Part shown: positions 8,766 through 17,811 of the stretch, one piece after another | How positions within the stretch are numbered: position 1 is the first letter of the stretch | Layout of the letters: each line of letters opens with the position of its first letter | Assembly (NCBI RefSeq): GCF_000421525.1 | Contig: NZ_ATXE01000002.1 | Location: forward strand, 558,001-622,000 | Direction of reading: 5' to 3' | Source of the DNA: Aestuariimicrobium kwangyangense DSM 21549 | GTDB taxonomy: Bacteria > Actinomycetota > Actinomycetes > Propionibacteriales > Propionibacteriaceae | DNA: 64,000 nucleotides | The notes under the pieces: generated by a model | Database searches by the model: none | The model's input: the letters and a program-made list of their open reading frames with translations, nothing else | What the model was told of the DNA's origin: nothing | Program-made: the position numbers and the translations under genes

Positions 8766-11700
8766 CGTCTCCCTGGCTGGATGGTGCCGCGCTCGTTCGT
8801 CCAGAGCGGGCACGAGCCCGCGTGGGAACAGAATCGGCACATGTCATTGGCCGTGGCCGGGTACTGCTCGGCTCGGACCGTGGCCGCAGCCCGGGCCAGC
8901 TTGTGCCGCACCCAGTTGTCGGCCGATCCGTCGTCGGGGGTGGTGGCCGTCCAGGGATGGTTCTGCAGTGATCCTTGGCGCAGTACGGTCGGACCGCCCG
9001 ACGAGTCGGCCTTGCGCAGGTAGACCAGTTCGGCCCCGCCCACGTCCCTGTGCTCGGGGACGACCTCAGCAAAGCCCCCCTGCATGGCAGCCAGTTGGTA
9101 GACCCCGAGTTGGGCGTGCTCGTCCACCTGCTTCTGGTTGGGCACCATCCGCCCCGTCTTCAGGTCGACCACGTGCAGTCGTCCCTCGGCGTCGAGTTCG
9201 AGCCGGTCGACCTTGCCCACCAGTTCGACCCGGTCGAGGCTGTCACCGTCGGGGACGTCAACGACGACACGGAAGGGCACCTCGGTTCCCACCACGGTGC
9301 GGGTCGAGCGCGCATCCCAACGCGCGAACCGCTCCAGTGCTTCTTCCGCCACCACCCGTTCCGAGTGGGAGAGCCACGCGGCGTCGAAGGGGATGCGGTT
9401 CCACACCTCGTCGAGCCGCTCCATCAGCTCTCCGGCGCCGATCTGGGCGGCCGAGGCGTGTTCAGCCAGCACATGGATCACCGAGCCCAGGCTGGCCGCT
9501 GATCCCCGACTGGACTCGGCACGTGCGCGCCTGTCGAGGAACCAGCGCCGGGCGCAGCCGAGCAGGCTCTCGACCTCGGACGGGGTGAGCCGAACGGGGC
9601 GGGTCCGGTCGCTGGCCGGCGCGGCGGACTGGGTGTAGTCATGCATCCCCCACCACTGGTCGGGGTGGGCGCCGCGGGCGCGGCCGAGTGAGGCGAGCTT
9701 GGCAGCGGCGTGCTCGCGCAGCCCCGGGGAGGCATGGGGATCCTCCACCGTGCGCCGCAGCTCGGCCACCAGGGCGGTCATCGTGAGGGGACGTCGAGGG
9801 CGGCCCACCACGCGCTGAGGCTCAGCACCCACCAGTTCGGCCAGGAACCGGGACGGCTGGTCCGCCTCACCCTCGACCCCGGTGCTGCAGGTGATCTCGA
9901 CGCGGGTGCGCGCCCGGCTGACCGCCAACAGGAACAGTCGGCGTTCGTTGTTGACCCGCACCGAGAAGGGCTCGAGCCCGGTGACGCCGTGTTCGGTCAA
10001 CTGGTTGGCGTCGAGGATCGTGCCCACCCGCCTGGTCGTCGGCCACTGGCCCTCCTGCACGCCCGCGACGACGACCACGTCGAAGCTCTCGCCCTTGACG
10101 CGATGGGCCGTGGTGAGCAGAACCCCCCGCGCTCGGGGCCCGGTCTCGCGGGCATGGTCTGCGGGGATGTCGTGGGCATCGATCTCGGCCACCAACGCAC
10201 GCACCGCCCGTGCACCCACGAGGGAGGAATCACGGTTCGCGACATCGAACAAGGCCATCACGGCGTCGAGGTCGCGGTGAGCGGTGGCCGACCCGTCATC
10301 CTCGGCCAAGGCCTGACGCTCCAGTGCGGTGGGCCACCCAGTTCCTTCCCAGAGCGCCCACAGGGCCGCGGCGGAGCTCTCGTCGCGTCGCACGACCTCC
10401 GCCACGGACCGAAGCAGACGACCCAGCCTGCGCGCCGCGTCGACCTCCGGCGATGGACCCACGTGCGGGAGTTCGTCCGGGTGACTGACCAGAGCCGCGC
10501 GCCAGGCCTGCGACGACAACACGTCCACGTGCATGTCGTCCGCCTGGCTGCGCAGTTGACGACCCAGTCGCCGCAGGGCGAGTCCGTCGAGCCCACCCAG
10601 GGGTGACCTGAGCAGGGCGTCGACAACATCGGGGGCCAGATCCGGGCCGGCAGCCGCCTCCTGCTCGGCGCCGCCGCCACTGGCCGAGCAGAGCGCCAAG
10701 GCAGCCTCCAGTCCGTGCTGGAGGGCGCGCACAGCGGCGGACTCGTGCAGCGGCATGTCATCGGCGCCGAGTCGTACCGGCACCCCCTGCACCGCCAACG
10801 TGCGCGCCAGCAGCGGCAGCAGGCCTCGCCCGCTGCGGGTGATCACTGCCATCCCCTCCCACGGCACGCCGTCCTCGAGTCGGGCCCGGCGCAGGGTGTG
10901 GGCGATGTGCTCGGCCTCTGCGCCCAAGGAGTCGAAGACGCGGGCACGGACAGTTCCGGGGCGGACCGCAGTGGGTGGTTCGGCGGCCCGGGATGCGGGA
11001 CGAAACGCCACCGGGCGTGGCAGCCTGGCCTCGATCCGGGTCACCGCGGCGGCAACCTCCGGCGCATTGCGGTGGTTGTGTTCAAGGATGAGGGTCGCCA
11101 CCTGCCTGCCCGCTGCGCCGAACAGTTGCTCGAAGTCGGCCAGAACGCGGGCGTCCGCACCCCGGAACCCGAAGACGCTGGTGCCGGGGTCACCTGTGGC
11201 GAGGATCGGGATGGCGGCTCCGACCACCTCGACCAGCAGGGCAACTTGGGCTGGGTCGTGCTCGCCGAGGTCGTCGACCCAGACCCGGGAGATCGGGCGC
11301 CTGACCGCCGCCAGCGTGTCGTCGTCGAGCAAGGCCAGGCGAGCCCGGTGGACGATCTCGGCGTAGTCGAGCACCTGCTCGGAGTCGAGCACGTCGAGGT
11401 ACTCCTCGAAGAACTCGGCCAGTGCCACCCACTCGGGACGATCGGTCTCGCGACCGAGTGCTGCCACCCGCTCGGGATCCAGTCCGAGTTGACGGACGCG
11501 TGAGATCGCCTGCCTCACCTCCCGGGCAAAGGCCAGGGTCCTGGATGCGTGGCGCAGGTGGGACGGCCAACCGGTGACATCGTGGCGGAGCAACAGCTCC
11601 CGGATGCGGAACTCGGCCTCGGGGGCCGTCAACAGACGTGCCCGCCCGCCCTCTCCGGACGGGTCGTCGTGACGCGACTCGGCCAGGTCTCGGATCGAGT

Positions 11701-12085
11701 GGGCCAGGGCGTGGACGGTCATCACCCGGGGGCGCAGGTGCGAACCCCCCAGGGTTCGGGCGATGGTGGCCCTCAGGGCCTGCGCCGCAGGGCGCGTCGG
11801 GGCGAGCACCAGACACTGTTCCAACGCCACACCCGACAGGACCGAGCGGCGCACCGACTCGACGACCAGGCTCGACTTCCCGGTGCCCGGGCCTCCGAGC
11901 ACCAGAAGCGAGTCGGTGGTGGCGGCAGCCGAGAGGGCTGCGACCTGGGTGGGATCGGGCACCAGGGGCGCCGGCGCCTGCGGCAGGACCACCCTTCGCG
12001 GCCTCGTCGACGCCTGCCTGGTGCCGTCGCCACCGGCGACTGGGACGGCTGAGGGGGGCGTCGTTGGGGTCACAGGGACATCCAA
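8762..12085 (-). CDS. adnA: AdnA, motor-nuclease subunit of AdnAB
   Basis: 1107 residues. Walker A GGPGTGKS lies at residues 64-71. The motif II region reads VDDLGEHD, so the canonical DExQD is degenerate, as expected for the passenger AdnA motor. The C-terminal nuclease domain has [11 protein letters not shown] and a late cysteine set ([10 protein letters not shown]) that, with an earlier Cys in LLGCARRW, matches the iron-sulfur cluster arrangement of AddB/AdnA-type nucleases. It is coupled to adnB through the ATGA overlap. The start is uncertain: the longest frame begins with TTG at 12085, but GTG at 12073 is an alternative, and neither has a good Shine-Dalgarno sequence. The alanine/proline-rich first 40 residues are not conserved in type. 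Confidence 0.86.
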   Translation of the reverse strand: MDVPVTPTTPPSAVPVAGGDGTRQASTRPRRVVLPQAPAPLVPDPTQVAALSAAATTDSLLVLGGPGTGKSSLVVESVRRSVLSGVALEQCLVLAPTRPAAQALRATIARTLGGSHLRPRVMTVHALAHSIRDLAESRHDDPSGEGGRARLLTAPEAEFRIRELLLRHDVTGWPSHLRHASRTLAFAREVRQAISRVRQLGLDPERVAALGRETDRPEWVALAEFFEEYLDVLDSEQVLDYAEIVHRARLALLDDDTLAAVRRPISRVWVDDLGEHDPAQVALLVEVVGAAIPILATGDPGTSVFGFRGADARVLADFEQLFGAAGRQVATLILEHNHRNAPEVAAAVTRIEARLPRPVAFRPASRAAEPPTAVRPGTVRARVFDSLGAEAEHIAHTLRRARLEDGVPWEGMAVITRSGRGLLPLLARTLAVQGVPVRLGADDMPLHESAAVRALQHGLEAALALCSASGGGAEQEAAAGPDLAPDVVDALLRSPLGGLDGLALRRLGRQLRSQADDMHVDVLSSQAWRAALVSHPDELPHVGPSPEVDAARRLGRLLRSVAEVVRRDESSAAALWALWEGTGWPTALERQALAEDDGSATAHRDLDAVMALFDVANRDSSLVGARAVRALVAEIDAHDIPADHARETGPRARGVLLTTAHRVKGESFDVVVVAGVQEGQWPTTRRVGTILDANQLTEHGVTGLEPFSVRVNNERRLFLLAVSRARTRVEITCSTGVEGEADQPSRFLAELVGAEPQRVVGRPRRPLTMTALVAELRRTVEDPHASPGLREHAAAKLASLGRARGAHPDQWWGMHDYTQSAAPASDRTRPVRLTPSEVESLLGCARRWFLDRRARAESSRGSAASLGSVIHVLAEHASAAQIGAGELMERLDEVWNRIPFDAAWLSHSERVVAEEALERFARWDARSTRTVVGTEVPFRVVVDVPDGDSLDRVELVGKVDRLELDAEGRLHVVDLKTGRMVPNQKQVDEHAQLGVYQLAAMQGGFAEVVPEHRDVGGAELVYLRKADSSGGPTVLRQGSLQNHPWTATTPDDGSADNWVRHKLARAAATVRAEQYPATANDMCRFCSHAGSCPLWTNERGTIQPGRR

Positions 12086-12232
12086 TCAGCCCGATCTGAC
12101 AAATTCGTGGCCCTCCGGTGTGGGGGTTGGCCTCAGATTGTGCAAGAGTGGTCACACTGCAGCCAACGGAAAGACCGATGGCAGCAGGGGGCGGTAATGC
12201 ATCCACCCCGATCGGTGCACGAGGAGATTTAC

Positions 12233-12439
12233 ATGGCACAGGGAACCGTCAAGTGGTTCGATGCCGGCAAGGGCTACGGTTTCATTGCGATCGATGGCGG
12301 AGGCGAGGACGTTTTCGTTCACTACTCTTCGATCGAGACCAAGGGATTCAAGACTCTCGAAGAAGGTCAGGCCGTCGAGTTCGAGGTGACGCAGGGCCAG
12401 AAGGGCCAGCAGGCTGAGAACGTTCGCGTGATCGGCTGA
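12233..12439 (+). CDS. CspA-type cold-shock protein
   Basis: 68 residues forming a single cold-shock domain. The RNP1 motif GKGYGFIAI and RNP2 motif DVFVHYSSI are intact. Such proteins are small RNA chaperones that melt secondary structure in mRNA. The ATG at 12233 is chosen because GAGGAG lies seven bases upstream and the domain starts at once ([14 protein letters not shown]). The 147-base leader contains nested inverted repeats (GTTGGC at 12126 with GCCAAC at 12162, enclosing TGTG/CACA), which may be the temperature-responsive leader structure often seen in csp genes; that role is inference. A strong terminator follows. Confidence 0.95.
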   Translation: MAQGTVKWFDAGKGYGFIAIDGGGEDVFVHYSSIETKGFKTLEEGQAVEFEVTQGQKGQQAENVRVIG

Positions 12440-12465
12440 TCACCCGTCTGGACTCCAGACTTCCC

Positions 12466-12497
12466 AACGGGGCCCGTCCACACGGACGGGCCCCGTT
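12466..12497 (+). terminator. Rho-independent terminator of the cold-shock gene
   Basis: AACGGGGCCCGTCC and its exact reverse complement form a 14-bp stem around the loop ACAC, followed by TGTCTGTTG. It starts 27 bases after the csp stop. Confidence 0.88.
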
Positions 12498-12585
12498 GTC
12501 TGTTGCCCCATCCCGTCCGGCCCCGTGCTGAGGGACCGAGGTCGCACCACCGGCAGGGAGACTGACCGTGTCACCCCACGACGGC

Positions 12586-12591
12586 TACGCT
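12586..12591 (+). promoter_or_regulatory. -10 box for leaderless LigD-type polymerase gene
   Basis: TACGCT, a six-base spacer, then ATG at 12598. No Shine-Dalgarno sequence is present. Confidence 0.6.
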
Positions 12592-12597
12592 GCGGGA

Positions 12598-13560
12598 ATG
12601 CCCGCCGAATCAGAGGGGCTGCGCACCGAGGTCGACGGCCACGTGCTCACCCTCACCAATCTCGACAAGGTCCTGTTCCCCGACGGCACCACCAAGGCCG
12701 AGCTGATCGACTACCACGTCGCGATCGCGCCGACGTTGCTGCCGCACCTGGCTGGGCGATGCATCACCCGGCTGCGTTTCCCCAACGGCGCCGATGCCGA
12801 GTCGTTCTACGAGAAGAACGCCCCGGCCGGCACCCCGGAGTGGGTGCACATCCAGCAGGTGCTGGCTGCCGGTTCACGGATCGACTACGTGGTCGCCGAC
12901 GACGCCGCGACCTTGGTCTGGCTGGCCAACCTCGCGGCCATCGAACTGCACACCCCGCAGTGGCGGCTCGGCGACTCCCCCACCGGTGCGGGTGAACCGA
13001 TCGGCTTCGACGGCGAGAACTCCGTACGGGCCACCACCCTGGTCGTCGACCTCGACCCGGGACCGGGCATCAGCGCACACCAGTTGGCGGCTGCGGCGAT
13101 GATGGCGGCCACCGAACTCGCCGGGGAGGGTTTGGTTCCCTTCGTGAAGACCACCGGCTCGAAGGGCCTGCAGGTGATGGCGCCCATCGAACCGTCGGCC
13201 TGGCGGGAGGTGGTCGACCAGGTTCGGATCCTGGGTCTGCGCCTGGCCCGCGCCCGCCCCGACCTGTTCGTGATCACCATGAACAAGGCGGCCAGACCCG
13301 AGCGCATCTACGTCGACCACCTGCAGAACCGGGCCGACCGCAACACCATCAGCGTGTACTCGGCCCGCGGACGCGCCGAACCACGCGTGTCGACACCCCT
13401 GACCTGGGACGAGGTGGCGGCAGTCGGCCCCGGCGATGAGTTGCACTTCACGATCCGGGACGTCCCCGAGCGGGTGGCCACGCTGGGTGACGTGTGGGAA
13501 CACCTGCTCGACCCCGAGGTCGCCGCACCGCTGCCCCGGTTCGTCGCGCCCGAGCAGTGA
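12598..13560 (+). CDS. Stand-alone LigD-type polymerase/primase domain protein
   Basis: 320 residues, all accounted for by the archaeo-eukaryotic primase-like PolDom of bacterial LigD. It shows LTNLDKVLFP, the ITRLRFPNG strand, VVDLDPGPG (the DxD metal-binding pair) and TTGSKGLQV (the conserved His/Lys/Gly-rich nucleotide site region). There is no ATP-dependent ligase or phosphoesterase domain, so this is like the stand-alone PolD proteins of mycobacteria. The family fills gaps and adds ribonucleotides during non-homologous end joining or excision repair. The ATG at 12598 follows a good -10 box by six bases. Ku is encoded 26 kb away in this window; no LigD or LigC ligase is present. Confidence 0.9.
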   Translation: MPAESEGLRTEVDGHVLTLTNLDKVLFPDGTTKAELIDYHVAIAPTLLPHLAGRCITRLRFPNGADAESFYEKNAPAGTPEWVHIQQVLAAGSRIDYVVADDAATLVWLANLAAIELHTPQWRLGDSPTGAGEPIGFDGENSVRATTLVVDLDPGPGISAHQLAAAAMMAATELAGEGLVPFVKTTGSKGLQVMAPIEPSAWREVVDQVRILGLRLARARPDLFVITMNKAARPERIYVDHLQNRADRNTISVYSARGRAEPRVSTPLTWDEVAAVGPGDELHFTIRDVPERVATLGDVWEHLLDPEVAAPLPRFVAPEQ

Positions 13561-13659
13561 AAGTCGGCCACCCCGGGGCCAGCGCGCCGGACGCCGTCGG
13601 ACCCCGTTCGTGATGGACTGTGCCTCGTCCATCGCCCCTCGACCAATGGAGAGCAGACG

Positions 13660-14559
13660 ATGTTCGACCAGTCCCCACCGCCAGAACACCAGGCCGACGA
13701 ACCGACCCGGGTGTTGCAGCGTCCCCAGGAGGCGCCCGAGCGCACCCGACACGCCGAGGCCCCGGCCGCATGGGTCGGTGTCGCCACCGAGATCGGACGA
13801 CGGCACCGCACCAACCAGGATGCCTACTCCGCCGGCGTGAGCGGTGACTGGGCTGCGCTGGTGGTCTGCGACGGTGTCTCGAGCTCCATCGGCGCTGAAC
13901 GGGCCTCCCAGGTCGCGGCGACCACGGTCCGCAATGCCCTGCTCGACGCGGTCGGGCCCGACGCGGACCGGGACTGGGACGCCACCTTCGGTTCGGCCTA
14001 CCAGGCGGCCCAGCGCGCGGTGCTGGCGCTGGGCGAGGACGGCTCACCCGTCGGCTCGTGCACCCTGGTCGCTGCACTGGTGCACGGGCATGAGATCCAT
14101 CTCGGGAACATCGGCGACACCCGCGCCTACTGGGTGCCCGACGCCCCCACCCCGGGTGCGCCGGCACCTGCGACCGTGCAGTTGAGCGTGGACGACTCCT
14201 TGGCCCAGGCCCAGATCGAGCTGGGCTACAGCCGTGAGCAGGCCGAGTCGAGCCGCCAGGCCCACGCCATCACCCGCTGGATCGGACCCGACGCCCCGGA
14301 ACTCAACCCGCGCATGAGGCACTTCCGCGCCGAGGCGCCGGGCATCCTGGTCGTCTGCTCGGACGGGCTGTGGAACTACGCCTCGGCGCCCGAGGCGATG
14401 GGTGACCTCGTCGGCCGGACCCTTGCCGAGGTCGGCGGCGGCCGAGTGGCCGCGGGGGCCAGCACGGACCTGCGCGACGTGGCCAGGACCCTCACCGAGT
14501 GGGCTTGTCAGCAAGGTGGACGGGACAACATCACCGTCGCCCTGGCTCACGTGGACTGA
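13660..14559 (+). CDS. PP2C-family serine/threonine protein phosphatase
   Basis: 299 residues. After a proline- and charge-rich 45-residue N-terminus the PP2C core runs to the end: NQDA, VVCDGVSSS (metal-binding Asp), GNIGDTRAYW (second Asp), VVCSDGLWNY (third Asp) and GGRDNITVAL (fourth Asp and Asn). All metal ligands are present, so it should be an active Mn/Mg-dependent phosphatase. No transmembrane segment is seen, unlike PstP near the mycobacterial pknA/pknB locus. GGAGAG lies upstream of the ATG. Its partner kinase is not in the window. Confidence 0.88.
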   Translation: MFDQSPPPEHQADEPTRVLQRPQEAPERTRHAEAPAAWVGVATEIGRRHRTNQDAYSAGVSGDWAALVVCDGVSSSIGAERASQVAATTVRNALLDAVGPDADRDWDATFGSAYQAAQRAVLALGEDGSPVGSCTLVAALVHGHEIHLGNIGDTRAYWVPDAPTPGAPAPATVQLSVDDSLAQAQIELGYSREQAESSRQAHAITRWIGPDAPELNPRMRHFRAEAPGILVVCSDGLWNYASAPEAMGDLVGRTLAEVGGGRVAAGASTDLRDVARTLTEWACQQGGRDNITVALAHVD

Positions 14560-14627
14560 CGGACATCAGGCGGCTCCGCCTTCGGCGCAACCGACCCCAC
14601 GCGCTCCGATCCAACCCGACACACCGC

Positions 14628-14633
14628 TACGGT
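14628..14633 (+). promoter_or_regulatory. -10 box for leaderless DUF3107 gene
   Basis: TACGGT, a seven-base spacer, then GTG at 14641. Confidence 0.55.
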
Positions 14634-14640
14634 GGGTCCC

Positions 14641-14865
14641 GTGGAGATCAAGATCGGTATCAAGCACGTGTCCCGCGAGATTCAGCTCGAGTCGAAGTCG
14701 ACGGCCGACGAGGTGCTGAAGGCGCTCTCCGACGCGCGCGACAACAACGGCCTGTTCACCCTCACCGACGACCGGGGCCGCACCATCGCCGTCCCGGCCG
14801 AGCAGGTGGGATACCTCGACCTCGGGATCGAGCAGTCTCGTCAGGTGGGTTTCGGCTCGGTCTGA
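14641..14865 (+). CDS. DUF3107 family protein (TB9.4/Rv3208A-like)
   Basis: 74 residues beginning MEIKIGIKHVSREIQLES, the typical start of this actinobacterial family. Function is unknown. The GTG at 14641 is chosen over an upstream in-frame GTG at 14632 because it gives the family N-terminus and because a TACGGT box ends seven bases before it. It faces the ferritin-like gene, whose end is only ten bases away. Position next to that gene and the DEAD helicase repeats the mycobacterial Rv3208A-Rv3211 order. Confidence 0.85.
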   Translation: MEIKIGIKHVSREIQLESKSTADEVLKALSDARDNNGLFTLTDDRGRTIAVPAEQVGYLDLGIEQSRQVGFGSV

Positions 14866-14875
14866 ACCGCCCGGC

Positions 14876-15556
14876 TCAGGGCTGGAGCCCCAGCTCCTCG
14901 AGGCGCGCCGCCGAGAGTTCGACGAGTCGTCCGACCAACTGGCTGGTGGCTGCCACCTCGGCGGAAGACCCCGCCGGTTGTCCCGTGAGCAGGGCCGCGA
15001 GGGCCGATGCCCGGCCCGCCACGCGCTGGGTCTGGGCGCTGGCCTCACCGAGCATCCTGCGCGCGAACAGCGCCAACCGGCCGGCCACCTCGGGGTCTTC
15101 CTCGAGTACCCCTGACAGCTGATCTCGCGCCCAGCGTCCGGCCTCGGCATGGGCGACCCCCACGGCCCTCAGGTCGAGCCCGTCGATGGCCGAGCCATCC
15201 AGCAGGTCGAGCAGGTCAGTGGCCATGCCGGACGTGAGCACCGTCTTCACCAGCGCCTGTGGCCAGGTGGAGGTCGGCGTGTACTGGTGGAAGTTCTTCA
15301 GCGCCTCCGCCACCGTGCCCGCCAGCGTGGCCGGCTCGATCGACTCCAGCAACCGGTCGACCGGTGCGAACTGCAGCAGCCCCAGGCGCGTCAACTGGGT
15401 ACGGGACGAGAGGTCTGGCGCGAGCCGGGCATCGGCGATGATCGTCTCGAAGGCATCCAGCTGGCCCAGCACGACAAGGGTCCGCAGGCTCGCCCGGCCG
15501 TCGTCGTCCTGGTTGGCCTCACCGGTCTGGGCTGTGGTGGTCTGGCTGCTGCTCAC
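14876..15556 (-). CDS. Ferritin-like fold protein (MiaE_2/Rv3210c-like) with altered metal site
   Basis: 226 residues, mainly alpha-helical. The C-terminal half (RLALFARRMLGEASAQTQRVA and RLEELGLQP at the end) matches the actinobacterial ferritin-like family found between DUF3107 and the DEAD helicase. Family members usually carry an E-x-x-H pair in helix 2 (AE-x-GH-like). Here that segment reads LLQFAPVDRLL, so both ligands are missing, and helix 4 has VAHAEAGRW. The protein may therefore be structural rather than a diiron enzyme. The start is GTG at 15556, six bases after a TACCGT box; the longer open frame upstream is a shadow of the helicase gene. Confidence 0.75.
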   Translation of the reverse strand: MSSSQTTTAQTGEANQDDDGRASLRTLVVLGQLDAFETIIADARLAPDLSSRTQLTRLGLLQFAPVDRLLESIEPATLAGTVAEALKNFHQYTPTSTWPQALVKTVLTSGMATDLLDLLDGSAIDGLDLRAVGVAHAEAGRWARDQLSGVLEEDPEVAGRLALFARRMLGEASAQTQRVAGRASALAALLTGQPAGSSAEVAATSQLVGRLVELSAARLEELGLQP

Positions 15557-15562
15557 GCACCC

Positions 15563-15568
15563 ACGGTA
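15563..15568 (-). promoter_or_regulatory. -10 box for leaderless ferritin-like gene
   Basis: TACCGT on the minus strand, a six-base spacer, then GTG at 15556. Confidence 0.55.
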
Positions 15569-15620
15569 GCCATCACCACGCCCACAGCCCGTGAGGTCGG
15601 CGAACGTGTCGTGGGCGGGG

Positions 15621-15626
15621 TAGACT
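15621..15626 (+). promoter_or_regulatory. Probable -10 box of the DEAD helicase gene
   Basis: TAGACT fits the local -10 pattern. A transcript from it would carry a leader of about 120-175 bases, depending on which start codon is used. Confidence 0.45.
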
Positions 15627-15751
15627 GAACAAGGTTGGGCAATCGTGTCCGACCCTGCAGCGTGCGCTGCGGAGCCATGGGAACACCACTGGGTGGACAC
15701 CATGGTCTCCGCGCCCTCGTCCCCCCGGTGCCAGCGGCACCTCCGATCCGG

Positions 15752-17416
15752 ATGAGCCCTGCAGCCCGATCGGCGCCTCCCGCGCCGCACAACGAAGGCA
15801 CCACCCTGACTCTTCACATCGACGACAACGTCACCGACGAGAACCCCACCCCCGAGATCGAGCAGACCTTCGCCGACCTCGGCGTGCTGCCGGCCATCGA
15901 ACAGTCCCTCGCCCAGGTGGGCATCACCCACCCGTTCGCCATTCAGCGCCTCGCGCTGCCCTTGGCGCTCGAGGGCGTGGACCTGATCGGTCAGGCCCGC
16001 ACCGGAACCGGCAAGACCCTCGCCTTCGGCATCGCCGTGCTGCAGCGCGTGCTCATCGAGGGTGACGAGTTCTTCGACGAGCTCGAGCACCCCGGCAAGC
16101 CGCAGGCCCTGGTGGTCACCCCCACCCGTGAGCTGACCGTCCAGGTGGCCCGCGACCTCGAGACGGGATCGACGATCCGCAAGGCCCGCGTCCTGACGGT
16201 CTACGGAGGCGTGGGCTACGAGCCTCAACTGGAGGCCCTCGAGCGCGGTGTCGACGTGGTCGTCGGCACCCCGGGTCGCCTCATCGACCTGGCCAACCGT
16301 GGCAAGCTCGACCTCTCGCACGTGCGCGTCGCGGTGCTGGACGAAGCCGACGAGATGCTCGACCTCGGCTTCCTGCCCGACGTCGAGCGACTGCTGGGCA
16401 TGACCCCCAAGTCGCGCCAGACCATGTTGTTCTCGGCCACCATGCCCTCGGCGATCGTCTCGCTGGCTCGTACCTGGTTGCAGCGTCCCGTGAACGTGCG
16501 CGCCGAGGGACACGACGCCCAGGCCACGGTGCCCGACACCACCCAGTTCGTCTACCAGGCGCACGACCTCGACAAGCCCGAGGTGATCGGACGCATCCTG
16601 CAGTCGACCGGGGTCGAGAAGGTGATGATCTTCTGCCGCACCAAGCGTGCTGCGCAGCGGCTCACCGACGAATTGGTCGACCGGGGCTTCCCGGCTGCGC
16701 CCATCCACGGTGACCTCAACCAGGCCGCCCGCGAACGTGCCCTCAAGCGTTTCCGCGACGGAGCGGTGAGCGTCCTGGTCGCCACCGACGTCGCCGCCCG
16801 CGGTATCGACGTCACCGGAGTCAGCCACGTCATCAACAACGAGTGCCCCGACGACGACAAGACCTACGTGCACCGCATCGGCCGCACGGGTCGAGCCGGG
16901 AACAAGGGCGTGGCGGTGACCTTGGTCGACTGGGCCGACGTCACGCGCTGGAAGACGATCAACAAGTCGCTCTCCCTCGACTTCCCCGAGCCCATCGAGA
17001 CCTACTCGTCCAGCCCCCACCTGTTCACCGACCTGGACATCCCCGCCGGCACCAAGGGACGACTCATCCCCGCCAAGCCGCGTGAGGACCGTCCGGACCG
17101 TGACCGCGGCGCCCGCCACGATCGTCGCGGAGGGGGTGAGCGCGGCTCCGAGAGCCAGCCTCGCCGCGAACGCCAGCCAAGGGAACGCCGCCGCAGCCGC
17201 AACGGCGAGACGGTCACCCCGGGGGGCGAGCAGGTGAGCGCCACGAGCGCGTCCGAGTCCGAGAAGCCCGAGGGCGGCGCCCCGCGTCGCCGTCGCCGCC
17301 GTTCGCGCGGCGGTGCCGGGGCCACCTCGGCGCCGGCCCAGGGTTCGAGCGCCCAGACTTCGAGTGCCCCGACGTCGACCCCCCAGGTTTCGACCACCCA
17401 GGGTCCGAACGACTGA
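15752..17416 (+). CDS. DEAD-box RNA helicase (RhlE/Rv3211-like)
   Basis: About 554 residues. Q motif with ITHPFAIQ, Walker A ARTGTGKT, PTRELTVQVA, TPGRL, VLDEADEML, SATMPS, and HRIGRTGRAG show a complete ATP-dependent RNA helicase core. The last 100 residues are rich in Arg, Ser and acidic runs and then low-complexity Ser/Thr/Pro, a typical RNA-binding tail. The start is uncertain: ATG at 15752 has no Shine-Dalgarno sequence, while CTG at 15806, in frame, has GAAGG seven bases upstream and would begin (M)TLHIDDN. The gene corresponds in position to Rv3211. Confidence 0.88.
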   Translation: MSPAARSAPPAPHNEGTTLTLHIDDNVTDENPTPEIEQTFADLGVLPAIEQSLAQVGITHPFAIQRLALPLALEGVDLIGQARTGTGKTLAFGIAVLQRVLIEGDEFFDELEHPGKPQALVVTPTRELTVQVARDLETGSTIRKARVLTVYGGVGYEPQLEALERGVDVVVGTPGRLIDLANRGKLDLSHVRVAVLDEADEMLDLGFLPDVERLLGMTPKSRQTMLFSATMPSAIVSLARTWLQRPVNVRAEGHDAQATVPDTTQFVYQAHDLDKPEVIGRILQSTGVEKVMIFCRTKRAAQRLTDELVDRGFPAAPIHGDLNQAARERALKRFRDGAVSVLVATDVAARGIDVTGVSHVINNECPDDDKTYVHRIGRTGRAGNKGVAVTLVDWADVTRWKTINKSLSLDFPEPIETYSSSPHLFTDLDIPAGTKGRLIPAKPREDRPDRDRGARHDRRGGGERGSESQPRRERQPRERRRSRNGETVTPGGEQVSATSASESEKPEGGAPRRRRRRSRGGAGATSAPAQGSSAQTSSAPTSTPQVSTTQGPND

Positions 17417-17421
17417 CGCCG

Positions 17422-17811
17422 ATGGCCGAGGACCTGGTCGAGAGGGTGCTCCGCGCCGTCGACCTGGTCCCCGCGGGCCGGGTCGTCAGCTACGGGGACA
17501 TCGCCGCGCTGGTCGGCACCGGTCCGCGCAGGGTCGGCGCCGTGATGAGCGCGTGGGGTTCGTCCGTGACGTGGTGGCGCGTCACCAGCGCGTCCGGTGA
17601 CCTGCCACCCGACCTCGCGGTCGAGGCGAGCGCGCACTGGCGTGACGAGGGCATCACGATCAAGCCAAGCGGACGAGGCTGCCGGATCGGTGCCCACCGC
17701 GCCGATCTCGCACGGTGGGCTGACGCCTACGACGCCTCCCTCGGTGCCTCAGCTGGCGCCGAACTCCTCGAGCGAGATCACAGGACGGACCAATCGCTCG
17801 ACCGCGCCTGA
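17422..17811 (+). CDS. Alkyltransferase-like (ATL) DNA-binding protein
   Basis: 129 residues covering the MGMT DNA-binding domain only. The helix-turn-helix GRVVSYGDIAALVGTGPRRV is clear. Where methyltransferases have the acceptor Cys in PCHRV this protein has TWWRV, so Trp replaces Cys and it cannot accept alkyl groups. ATL proteins bind O6-alkylguanine and hand it to nucleotide excision repair. It starts five bases after the helicase stop, so it is probably co-transcribed. Its last 63 bases overlap the end of the convergent secreted glycosidase gene. Rv3204 in the syntenic mycobacterial region is the same type. Confidence 0.82.
   Translation: MAEDLVERVLRAVDLVPAGRVVSYGDIAALVGTGPRRVGAVMSAWGSSVTWWRVTSASGDLPPDLAVEASAHWRDEGITIKPSGRGCRIGAHRADLARWADAYDASLGASAGAELLERDHRTDQSLDRA

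Noticed and set aside
8766-8840. Upstream in-frame start for AdnB at 8840
   Set aside because: It lies inside adnA, has no ribosome-binding site, and the ATGA overlap at 8765 matches the usual adnA-adnB coupling.
15557-17119. N-terminal extension of the ferritin-like protein in a 747-codon frame
   Set aside because: The extra part is antisense to the DEAD helicase gene; the leaderless GTG at 15556 gives the family-sized protein.
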